Part shown: positions 33,868 through 43,628 of the stretch, piece after piece | Numbering within the stretch: position 1 is the first letter of the stretch | Layout: the number at the start of each line of letters is the position of its first letter | Assembly: GCA_021234155.1 (NCBI GenBank) | Contig: JAJEKV010000020.1 | Location: 6,554,563-6,618,562 of the forward strand | Direction of reading: 5' to 3' | DNA from: Isoetes taiwanensis | Lineage: Eukaryota > Streptophyta > Lycopodiopsida > Isoetales > Isoetaceae | Length of the DNA stretch: 64,000 bases | Notes under the pieces: generated by a model | The model's input: the letters and a program-made list of their open reading frames with translations, nothing else | Told to the model about the DNA's origin: nothing | The model's database searches: none | Made by a program: the position numbers and the translations under genes

Positions 33868-34910
33868 ATCCATCCCTTCTCAAAAAGAGATCGTCCGCAA
33901 TCGTCCGAGTACACTCAATTTCAGTCCATCCCTTCTCAAGAAGGATCACCCCGCGATCATTCAAGATACGCTCTATTACAATCCATCCCTTCTCAAGATG
34001 GATCTTCCATAGTCATCACCAGTCTGAAAGTTTTATAATTCCTGCAAAACTCCAGAAGTAGTTAGGGATATCCGCGTACCTCCACAGTACGATATATCCT
34101 TGTACCTCCGCGGTACGTTACTATCTTTCGTACCTCCACGGTACTACTTGATTGTATCGCCATCACGATACAGTGTATCTCCAAGATACAGATGCATCTT
34201 TTGTCAAGCTAATTGTGTTGCAACCACAACTACTAATCTTCCAAAAGTATACATCTTATGCTCTCTTGTTCAAGCCGATTGTGCTGCAGACACAATAGTC
34301 TACCAAGAGGCATTCCCTATCTAGTATACCATGTTCAAGCCGGCTACGTTGCAATCTTAGTCACTAATCTACCATGGGTATACACAACAAAAGTATCTAT
34401 CCTTTATTCCAAATAAAGAAATTCAACTTAGGAACTTTACCCATAAGCCTGTCCCATAGGAAACAATTTGAGGTTCCGCATCCAAATTTTGCGTCCATAT
34501 CCTTGATAGCTTCTACGTAAAGTGTCCTCCCCAATGCTTAACACTAAACAAACCTGTAAATAAGGTCAAGTGTTAATATAGATGACTTCCCAAGTCAAAT
34601 ATTTATATAGATGACCCCCACGGCCAATCAGTCTCTCAGATCACCATGATCTGACTCTGCAATTCCAAGCAGGATGCTTTTGCAGTTCTCCATACTCAGG
34701 CTTAAAGGTTGAAATTTACACAGGCTCAAATGACCAAGATGAACTTCTAGAGATGGCAAGAGATTATGGCGGGTAGTTTGGCTAATATGACAAAGCAGAG
34801 CTCAATGTTGTGCAGCAGTAGTTTACTTGTCTCCATGACAAGCTATTTGTCTCCACGACAACTCGTCTCCACGATAAACTACTTGTCTCCATGACAAGCT
34901 TTTCCACGAC
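33868..34910 (-). repeat. Array of short stem-loops in the outer LTR element
   Basis: At least eleven small inverted repeats with similar loops: GTAC-type at 34076-34090, 34102-34116 and 34130-34144; GTATCG/CGATAC at 34154-34171; TGTATCT/AGATACA at 34174-34190; TTGTG/CACAA at 34213-34229; ATTGTG/CACAAT at 34278-34296; CTTGTC/GACAAG at 34826-34842 and 34882-34898; and two weaker ones between. Loops are mostly CTCC-rich. Stems differ but pair, so pairing looks preserved. Confidence 0.75.
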
Positions 34911-34940
34911 AACCCAGCACCTGTCACCCTTATTATTCCA

Positions 34941-35183
34941 TCATAGAAGTTTCCCCAATAATCTGAACTCGTTCATAACAAGTCGGTCCATATACTTCGA
35001 GCATTCTCCACAAAAGCACCGAGTTTTCTCTCCTACTGATGCTCCAGATTCGCTTGCAGCAATAGTCGCCAAATCCACCTCAGTTCCATTAACTGCTCTA
35101 ATATTGAAATCATATGATTTCCCTTCATGCATAAAATCTTTTACTCCATTAAGATAATCCTCATATATTCTTGTGAACCCCAA
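34941..35183 (-). CDS. Fragment resembling the transposase-associated domain of CACTA proteins
   Basis: An 80-aa minus-strand frame starts shortly after the primer-binding site. YEDYLNGVKDFM followed after a variable spacer by CFCGECS resembles the plant Transpos_assoc domain (usually S.EY.NGV..F......I.CPC..C). It has no transposase partner. It may be a captured gene piece or a chance frame in a non-autonomous element; it is unlikely to act alone. Confidence 0.35.
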   Translation of the reverse strand: MGFTRIYEDYLNGVKDFMHEGKSYDFNIRAVNGTEVDLATIAASESGASVGEKTRCFCGECSKYMDRLVMNEFRLLGKLL

Positions 35184-35278
35184 AATGATAATCTCCTCTC
35201 ACACTCTCACAGATTAGAGAGTTCAAATTCCACTGGTGATCCCATTGCCCATAGTTCCCAAAAGAATCGCAAACCTCC

Positions 35279-35290
35279 GCTCTGATACCA
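35279..35290 (-). promoter_or_regulatory. Primer-binding site of the outer LTR element
   Basis: The minus strand reads TGGTATCAGAGC, two bases from the LTR, and fixes the element's orientation. Confidence 0.9.
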
Positions 35291-35292
35291 CT

Positions 35293-36060
35293 TGATACGA
35301 TTCATGTATATTTGGGAAGTTGTAACAACACAGAATCATGGAACCCACAGTAAAATAATAGCACACTGAATTAGAGAAACTTTATTCATGCACAAGTGAT
35401 ATGGCAGCACCATTAACCACCCAACCAGATCCACTGGGTTATGGCAAAACACAAGTGCTATAGCAAGTACAAAGCTTTGGCATCTAGCTTATTGGCCCTC
35501 CAAGCTAGTCTCACTACTCCAAGTAGCCACATATCAAAAAGTAATTGCAAATCTGTAAAGTTGTTGTAGCAGTAATTTGTGACCCTCTGTCACCTTTTCG
35601 GCAATTACTCCCTCATATGGATGAATTAGGTTATGTGCCACCCAATTCGGAAACTAGACTCCAAGCCGGTTCCAATGAGGTAAAGGTTCTGCAATCCGAT
35701 CTCTAGTTGCCGAGATATGTCCAACTGAAGTTTAGGTTCTATTTATAGATCTCCTTGCGACTTTAGACTTTTTTTGCAGGCAGTTGCCTTTTATATCAAA
35801 ATATCTTCTTGTCTTTAATTAGATTATATGACTTATCATATGGGATATTATCTATGATCTTTTTCTCAACCAATAATCATCCCAATGATAGTGCCTCGAC
35901 CCCTTCCATAAATATCAATGGTTCTTCACACCCAAATGTTATGTTATCCTATGCCTCTTTATATTATTAGGTGACCTTAGGAATAACATTTACATAGTAT
36001 TTGCCATAATTCCAATAACCCATTTGCTGTGGACCTCTCCCCCGTGCTTGCTCCATATTA
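35293..36060 (-). mobile_element. 5' LTR of the outer element (intact)
   Basis: 768 bp, the reference copy for the split LTR. The sense end is TATCA. The sense start is TAATA where the other LTR has TGATA, consistent with one transition. Confidence 0.85.
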
Positions 36061-37267
36061 ACTGTCACAATTCAGTATGATTTTTCAATGATGCAGATGT
36101 TTATAGCACAAGTCGATGAGCTGGATACGTGAAGAACTATTTATATTATGGCCATTTTAGGACTTTTTTCAAATTCTAACAGAACATGGAAGCTATAGTG
36201 CATGTTTTATAAATGGCTTGTTTGTAGATGACATTAGTTTGACTTCATTATGAAATGTTGTTGGCTGCATAATAGATCCAGCTTGAACTTGGAAGAAGAC
36301 ACACCAGGGATGGCAATAATAGTAGTCCTTTACAAGACCTTTCTAATATCACCTTAAGGTCCACAAAGAAAAGGTTGAAAAACATGAAGCTCACCCCCTC
36401 TAAGCGGTCGGCTCAAAAAAAAAAAAGGGGGGCTTGAACATTCTTATAATACTAGAAGTAAAGCATTGCCTTTTGGGACGAGGAAATCTATGTACTGCTA
36501 GACCTTCTACCCCCTATTTTTTCTTATGATTAATCTTATGAGGACCTTGACTTGGAATCTAAGAGGCATAAATGGGCCTACCAAGTGGAGAAGATTCATA
36601 GTTTCTGTTAGAGAATTTAAAGCTATATCTTTATGATCCAAGAGCATAGACTTCCTGTTTTTGAATCTGCCAACTTGGAAGCAAAGCAAAGCTATACAAC
36701 CAGCTAGACTATGAGAGTTCCAGGATTTTTTTTAGAATAGCTAGAAATAGATTGATCAATAATTCTATAACCCAATTGGAGACGGATCAGGGCACCACTA
36801 CCCTTGATGAAAAACAAATTGCTTCAACCTTTTAAAGGTTTTATACTGACCTTTTTCAAGGGGCAATTAATGATGAGGCCAATATTCAAGTAGTGTTTGA
36901 TATGATTGGGGGTCCTGGAGAAAAGAAAGATGACAAATGGATTGAAACATTTGATCTTCTTGAAATCTTTGAGACCTTGAAGAAAATGAAACATGGGAAA
37001 AGTCCAGGCATTGATGGATTCCAGCCTAAATTCTTTATGGAATTCTGGCCCATCATGAAGATAGACATTGTCCAATTCATTTAAGAAATGTAGACTGCTC
37101 AGTTTCTCTATCCTATCTTTAATGTTGGTGTAATTTTCCTTCACCCTAAAATTGATGCTCCATGTAAGATTAATGAATGGAAACCTATTTCTCTGATTAC
37201 TATCAGGTATAAATTAGTGGCTTATAGCTATTTCTGGCATGGTGGTTGTGCACCTTCAGAACAATAG

Positions 37268-39838
37268 ATGACATATTTCACAAAATTTGGACTTTATAGA
37301 TATACTTCAAGGATGCCACGATATGATTATATGTATTTTTAACTCTTATTTTCAGTTTATCATTAAATCAAAAGTATGATGGTTATTAAAGTATAAAAAA
37401 TTTCTTTCTAAACTAATTTTCACTTTGATCTATTTATTATAATTAAATTTTTGTATAAGATAAACTCTGTATGATATAATTATTATTTTTAAAATATCTA
37501 AAGAAGAATATTTTAGATTGAAATTAATTAAATAGTTACGGTTATGTTTTAATTAAAAAAAAAAGTTGAATAATCGATTAAAAAATTTTATTTTTTCAAT
37601 ACTAAATTATTCAATAATTATTATTAAAATGTTAACTTTATTATTTAATTAATTTCAACCAAAAATTTTCCTTAAAGTATTGTTAAAAGTGTAAAAATCT
37701 ATAAATTGTGAAATTCTGTAAATAGTTTTAAATTAATTGCTTTCAGTTTTCATTTATAAATTATCATGATTGCGAAATTTTAAATTTGTTAAATCATTAA
37801 AAATTGAAATTTTCTATTCTTGAAATGTCTAAGTCTAAATAGATTGAAGTGAAAGTTAATTTGAGAATTGATTCTTTTAGATTTAATTTAAAGATAAATT
37901 TATATATTTTAACCTATGGAGATATTAACAATCAAGAAGAATTAAACAATACATATATTCATATAATAGCATTCTTGAAATGCTATTTGTTAAATTTGAA
38001 TAAGTTTAAATTTTGTTGAATATGTCATGAAGAATTCTATACGTCATAACTATTCCGACTATCAGGTTCTTGATCGGGACTACTTGGTGGGGAAGTTATA
38101 TAAAGAAAAAGAAGTCTATAAATGGGATGATTTTGCAATGATACGAACATTACCAGAGAGTTTCACATGTTATTTTATAGAATATCTTTTGAGAGTGTTG
38201 GTTGGTGAAAAGGTGACAAAATGGACAGTGAATGATGTGGATAAAATTGTTGAAGAAAAGAAAAAATTATTGTTTCACCTTTTGTTTCAATTGGTGGTGG
38301 TTTATTTGGACAAGAATTTAATAAATTAAGTAGAGGAACTATAGAAGGAGAGGTTTTATTACATATTTTTAAAAAGTATGTTGAATCTTCAATGATGCTT
38401 GCTAGAGAAGCATATCATGGTAAGGATGAAATGAGTTCAAGACCTGTACTCTCTACATTTTATTCTACAATAACTCAATTTAGTGGTAAAGGTCTTCAAA
38501 TTGAAAATATGATTGATGATGCAATAGTGAAAGAGGTTGAAGGAGAAGAGGTTGCAGAAGAATCTTTTATAGACTCTTTTGAATCTTTAGATATTTGTCA
38601 TGAAGATAGGTCTGTGATGAAGAGAGAAGGTGCTATTGATTATGCATTTAAAGTAGTAGACATATACTTAACATCACAAAAAGGTAATGAGGTGTACGTA
38701 TGGAAGGCATTGGCCGAAGCTAAAGATGCTTTATTAGATGCCCATTGGGAAGAGAGTGTAGTTTGGCAATTAGCTCGCTATGGAGTTGCATATGGATTGG
38801 ATAATGCTAAAGTGGGCAGGTTTGCACCCGTATATTTAATTGGAGTGCATTTATGCAATTTTGCGGTTGCGGAAGTTCATTGTTTTGGTGTGATTAGTGT
38901 GAGAAATGGAGAAATATCTTCGGAATCCTTTGAAGAATATCAAACTCAAGAAGCTCAATATATAGAAAAAATAGTAAAAAGGCCCTTTTATTTTCATTTG
39001 AAAAGGTAAAATTTGAAGCTTTAAAAGAAAAGCTTCAAAATGTGAAGATGACATATTTCACAAAATTTGGACTTATTCAAATCTAATAGATATACTTCAA
39101 TGATGCCACGATATGATTATATGTATTTTTAACTCTTATTGATTTTCATAATTTTTTCAGTTTATCATTAAATCAAAAGTATGATGGTTATTAAAGTACA
39201 AAAAATTTCTTTCTAAACTAATTTTCACTTTGATCTATTTATTATAATTAAATTTTCGTATAAGATAAACTCTATATGATATAATTATTATTTTTAAAAT
39301 ATCTAAAGAAGAATATTTTAGATTGAAATTAATTAAATAATTACGGTTATGTTTTAATTTAAAAAAAAAAAAGTTGAATAATCGATTAAAAAAATTTTAT
39401 TTCTTCAATACTAAATTATTCAATAATTATTATTAAAATGTTTTAATTAATTTCAACCAAAATTTTTCCTTAAAATATTGTTAAAAGTGTAAAAGTCTAT
39501 AAATTGTGAAATTCTGTAAATAGTTTTAAATTAATTGCTTTCAGTTTTCATTTATAAATTATCATGATTGCGAAATTTTAAATTTGTTAAATCATTAAAA
39601 TTTGAAATTTTCTATTCTTGAAACGTCTAAGTCTAAATAGATTGAAGTGAAAGTTAATTTGAGAATTGATTTCTTTTGTTTAATACCCATTATAGATTTA
39701 ATTTAAAGATTATATATTTTAACCTATGGAGATATTAACAATCAAGAAGAATTAAACAATACATATATTCATATAATAGCATTCTTGAAATGTTATTTGT
39801 TAAATTTGAATAAGTCTAAATTTTGTTGAATATGTCAT
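37268..39838 (+). mobile_element. AT-rich element with long direct terminal repeats and TIR ends
   Basis: Two direct repeats (37268-38028, 761 bp; 39048-39838, 791 bp) flank a 1019-bp core. Each repeat begins ATGACATATT and ends AATATGTCAT; the inverted match extends to about 27 bp. A 5-bp duplication AATAG (37263-37267, 39839-39843) marks insertion into the LINE. There is no tRNA primer-binding site after the first repeat and no clear polypurine tract, so it is not a textbook LTR element. The whole is strikingly AT-rich compared with its neighbours. Confidence 0.75.
38027..39009 (+). pseudogene. Unrecognised protein in the AT-rich element (one frameshift)
   Basis: Starts at an ATG overlapping the end of the first direct repeat. 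The first frame (to 38329) includes an RTLPESFTCYFIEYLLRVLV stretch. A single frameshift near 38280 leads to SIGGGLFGQEFNKLSRG and an open stretch to 39009, about 325 aa in all. It is acidic in the middle (VEGEEVAEESF) with helical, Ala/Leu/Trp-rich C-terminal text (VWQLARYGVAYGL). I see no gag zinc knuckle, RT, integrase, transposase or HNH motif. It could be a captured or foreign gene. Confidence 0.5.
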
Positions 39839-40602
39839 AATAGCAACATCTGCCATTTAGCCTTCCTTCCTAAAAGATTCATTCTAGACAATTACACTGC
39901 TGGAAATGAGGCTCTCTACTAGAACAAACTGACCAAGCAGAATTGTATTTTTTCTAAGCTTGATTTTAAGTGTGCTTATGACTGTATCTCTTGGTCCTTC
40001 CTAGAGAGATCTTTAACTCACATTGGCATCGACCCCCAGCTTATTAAGCTTATCATAGGGCACAATCATAATGCCTCTTCCCAGTGTCCTGATTAATGGC
40101 TCTCTAGATAATTTTTTTCCCAATCAAGAGAGGGGTTAAACAGGGATGTTCCTCTTGCTCCCCACCTCTTCATCACTGTAGCAGAGGTGCTCACTAAAAT
40201 GGTGCTCTGCTACCAAGCTAAGGGGCTGATCCAAGGCCTATGCATGCCTGAATCTTCTAAGTAGCTTTCAATCCTGCAATATGCAGATGACACCTTTTTC
40301 AGGATTAAGGCTGATAATAGTAACTTCTACAACTTTATGGACTGTGTCCATAAGTTTGATCTTGCATTTGAGATGCAGCTGAACTTTACCAAGTGCTACA
40401 TGCTCTGACAATCACAAACCAGATCTAGACACTCATGGTATCAAATTTTTCACTGAAGGTCATTTTCTCTCCTCTTGGTCGGCCTTTAGCTGTGCATATG
40501 TCTCTGAAGGCTTCTTGGCATACTTTGATTAACAAGATCAGAAAGAAGCTGCTTCTTCTTAGGGGCTCTCTATCTTTTGTGGGTAGAATCCTCATTGCTT
40601 CT

Positions 40603-40605
<3 letters not shown>

Positions 40606-40651
<46 letters not shown>

Positions 40652-41703
40652 AAGGTTGTTTTTATATTGCATCTAAGAAGGATACATAAGAGGGTATATC
40701 ATAGAAGACATACCTAATAAGTTCATGATACTAATCGGCCAAAACTCATGATCCATAAAACAAAGGATTCATGATGCCAAAAAATGTTGCATGGTCCTTA
40801 TAAAAGGGATCCATGAACCATAACAAAACAGCCAGAACAATAAAATGCTTAAACAAAATAGTATAGCAGTCTGGAAGAAAGAAGTTCTCTTTAGACCTGT
40901 TTCCAAGTTCAAGCTCCATCCACTAGATCCTGTATTGTAATATCAGCAACTCTACTGTTTCCCAAGCTGGTAAGAAGAGTATCCAGTACACAGGTCTGGA
41001 AATTGGTGAAGTCAAGAAGCAGCAGCACGTGAGCCTCCCTTTTCTGCTGCCATTTATGATAAAGATTGGTAAAGTGAGGCTTAAGACTGTTGTACCTCCA
41101 TACCTCAGCCCGTTTCAACACTTTCTTAATGGCTTTAGCATGTATGACCTCCTGCTTCAGTTGGATCAGCCTCTCCTCAAGTTCAGTTTGAGACAGTTGG
41201 GTTTCCTCTTCATCTGAATCTGCAGCAACTCCCATTGCTCGATCCATACTCCCGACTCTATAGAGTCTCCTCTGTGCATCTGTGCAAGACATCATCCGAA
41301 ATGGTTAGATTAGTTAGAAAGAAATCATATAATCCATAGAATTTCCCCAGAGTATTCCAAGCTGGATCATATTTCTTTCCTTTAAGCATCCTGTGAGCTA
41401 TGGCTGTGATTTGGATAATATCAACAAAGGCTCTCTTAAGCCAAATGATGGAAGGGGGTTGGTCATTAATAACAACTCTATTTCTGTGCGACCAGACAAC
41501 CCAGCAGCTCAAAGTTCTTGTGGTGCTTTCCAATCTATCCTTAGTATCCCAAAAACTTAGCAAATTTAGATCTGTAGAGGCTCCTTTATTAATCTGGGCA
41601 GACCAACTCCAAAATTCAGTCAACCATGGACATGTAAAGACATGGTTTGAAGTTTCCACCTGACCACACTGAGGACGAATCCCTATATTGGCAAGCAATC
41701 ATG
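40606..41703 (-). mobile_element. 5'-truncated minus-strand LINE with poly(A) tail
   Basis: A run of about 35 T at 40606-40645 is the poly(A) tail on the minus strand. Upstream in sense (41698-40909) is the C-terminal zf-RVT region of a LINE ORF2 (CGQVETSNHVFTCPWLTEFW, then WVVWSHRNRVV). A further frame has a charged coiled stretch (LSQTELEERLIQLKQEV). It is inserted in the plus-strand LINE, whose reading resumes at 41704. Confidence 0.75.
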
Positions 41704-42208
41704 TTGGCAAGGTACTCACCTGATATCCTGGGATGAGCTAGCTCATAGCAAGGAGGGAGGGGGTCTAGGGTATAAGTGTTTGAATTTACATGCCCAAGTT
41801 CTAGGGGCCAAGAACGTTTGTAAAGCTATCTTTGGTTTCCAATCTCCAACAATGGATTTTATCTGATATTGGCTTAATAAGAGTAAGCCTCTAGGTAGTT
41901 CTACCATGGAATACCAACTGCCAGATTCTGCCTTCTAGATTTTGAGTGTGTTGCAAATACTTCCTCTCTTATGAGGAATATTTTTAAAGCTTAGAAGATG
42001 GTTGCTCCTAATCTTCAACATGACAAGATCACTAATTATGTTAGAGACACTTCTCCTATTATGTATGACACTTTCTCCTTCCATCTCTATGTCTGCCAGG
42101 CACTCTTATTTGTTACAAAAGATGGCATAATGTCAACATTTTGACTGTTAAAAACCTGTTTGATGATAATAACCAATGGTTACCTTGGGAGGAAATGAAG
42201 GACATTGT

Positions 42209-42560
42209 TTTTTTTTTTTTTTTTTTTTTTTGAATTGAATACTTTAAACTACTTTGTTTCTATCTCAAGACTATCCAGCAGCAATAGTCTTTTATAACCA
42301 TTACATTATGGTGTATTATTACCTATACATGGTAATGCCCAGATCTGTAGCCTGAGGCCTCTAATCCGAGATGACCATACACACTAGCCAAGGCTTAAAT
42401 GCTTTTATAAATTAACCTGTAATATGTGTATAAGCATGTGAAGAGGTTTCTTTAATAATTTCACCCTACTATGCTGCAAAGGGGCAACTCTAACTAGTCG
42501 ATGCTCATGCACTCTATCTGCTTAAAAGCTAAACCACTGGTTGCAGTCAATGTTCTTATT
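42209..42560 (-). mobile_element. Poly(A)-tailed minus-strand retro-insertion, type unknown
   Basis: A run of about 23 T begins at 42209 inside the LINE remnant. The adjoining 300 bp has no reading frame. It looks like the 3' end of a retrotransposed transcript, SINE or LINE; the other end is not defined. Confidence 0.4.
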
Positions 42561-42872
42561 CCTAACAGAGTTAACAATGGTAATGATCACCCTTTGAGCA
42601 TTAGGATTGACCAGTCTCGGAATATCTTGAAAAGATACTTTTATTAATGTTCATATATTATGCAAAGATCTGGTTAAACAATATCTTTGGGCTCCCCAAA
42701 ATCTACAGTACAGATACACAAGACAGCTACCTTGATCATAGAGCAAATACAGACTGCATGATGAAAATGACAATCTCCAAAACTTTTTTTCGAGCTGAGT
42801 AGGCGACACACTTCCATCTTACACAAGGTACAATTAACCTTCCATTTGTCATGATTTTATGCACTAGTTCAC

Positions 42873-43616
42873 ATGAATTTTTCCTACTTGAGCATTTGCC
42901 GCCTGCGCCAAGAAGCTCCTAAAACCCTAATCCGGCTGATGACCAGGGGAAAGAAGTCTCCCCGCAAGGGAGATCCACCGGAATGTGAAGGGGACTCAGC
43001 GCAACTGCTTGCCCTAATGTGTGAGATGAGAACAGAGATTGCAAAACTACGAAAATTGCTTGAAGAAGTGGTCACACAGAATAAAGGACTCACAACCCAA
43101 AACTCTGAATTGAAGGAAGCTCTAAACAAACCAGAAAATAACACTCTTGATGTGAAGAACATGGCATCTTTGGTTGCAGAATCGACTAAGGAGCAGCTAA
43201 CGTTACATCATGAGAAGATTCTGGCTGAACAATCTGAGCAGCAATCTCGGGCCCGGAATTTTAAAATTTCAGGCATAGTAGAGCAGGAAGGTGAAGACAT
43301 CAATGAGGTAATTGATCATTTTTTCTGTGATGTTATGCACCTTCATGAGCCACAGGCTGTACAAGGCAGGAGACTAGGAAAACCAGGAGGCTATAACAGA
43401 CCAATCCTGGTTAAATTTCGCAGTGTAGAAGCACGGGATCGTGTATTACAAAACAGGACTGTTTTGAAAGGACATAAATTCTATTTAGATCCAGACTTAA
43501 CCCCGGCTCAGTTGGAGGCTAGAAAATTAGAATGGGCGAAGGTGAAAGCAGCAAGAGCTGAAGGTTTTGTTGCATATCTAGATAGGTGCGGGAAGGCCAT
43601 TTTAACAAAGGAATAG
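42873..43616 (+). CDS. LINE ORF1 (L1-type, coiled coil plus RRM-like)
   Basis: 247 codons, open. An in-frame ATG at 42939 (MTRGKKSPRK) could be the true start, because the first 22 residues look unlike the rest. Residues about 45-95 form a heptad-like coiled coil (LRKLLEEVVTQNKGL...). A trimer-type linker follows, then an RRM-like block (RNFKISGI ... RPILVKFRSVEARDRVL) and a basic C-terminal domain (LTPAQLEARKLEWAKVKAARAEG). Family knowledge: L1 ORF1p is an RNA-binding chaperone. It ends 12 bp before ORF2, so the pair is bicistronic. Confidence 0.8.
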   Translation: MNFSYLSICRLRQEAPKTLIRLMTRGKKSPRKGDPPECEGDSAQLLALMCEMRTEIAKLRKLLEEVVTQNKGLTTQNSELKEALNKPENNTLDVKNMASLVAESTKEQLTLHHEKILAEQSEQQSRARNFKISGIVEQEGEDINEVIDHFFCDVMHLHEPQAVQGRRLGKPGGYNRPILVKFRSVEARDRVLQNRTVLKGHKFYLDPDLTPAQLEARKLEWAKVKAARAEGFVAYLDRCGKAILTKE

Positions 43617-43628
43617 GTAATTGGGGCC

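Larger units (their letters stand above)
5046..36060 (-). mobile_element. Outer non-autonomous LTR retrotransposon, split by nested insertions
   Basis: In sense (minus) order: 5' LTR 36060-35293, primer-binding site 35290-35279, internal region of about 1.4 kb (35278-33868), purine-rich tract at about 33885-33868, then a 3' LTR split into 33867-33629 and 5573-5046. The two LTRs measure 768 and 528+239=767 bp. Termini are TGATA/TATCA, with one C-to-T change at the right edge. Flanks ATTGT (5041-5045) and ACTGT (36061-36065) look like a 5-bp target duplication with one transition. There is no gag-pol. Removing the insertion, the element is only about 3 kb, in the TRIM/small LARD range. Confidence 0.8.
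36536..42208 (+). pseudogene. Decayed plus-strand LINE, interrupted twice
   Basis: Pieces in order: an endonuclease start (TLTWNLRGINGPTK, about 36540); the region before RT (about 36720-37080, MKHGKSPGIDGFQPKFFMEFW); RT motif KPISLITIRYK (about 37180); then after the AT-rich element FLPKRFILDNYTAGNEAL, a DFKCAYDCISW block and LQYADDTFF (39860-40310); and LINKIRKKLLLLRGSLSF to 40605. After the minus-strand LINE insertion it resumes DELAHSKEGGGLGYKCLNL (41730 onward). Most of the endonuclease is deleted and stops are frequent. Family knowledge: plant L1-like retrotransposon, target-primed. Confidence 0.75.

Noticed and set aside
37268-39838. Simple LTR retrotransposon call
   Set aside because: The direct repeats suggest it, but there is no tRNA primer-binding site, no clear polypurine tract and no gag or pol; kept as unclassified.
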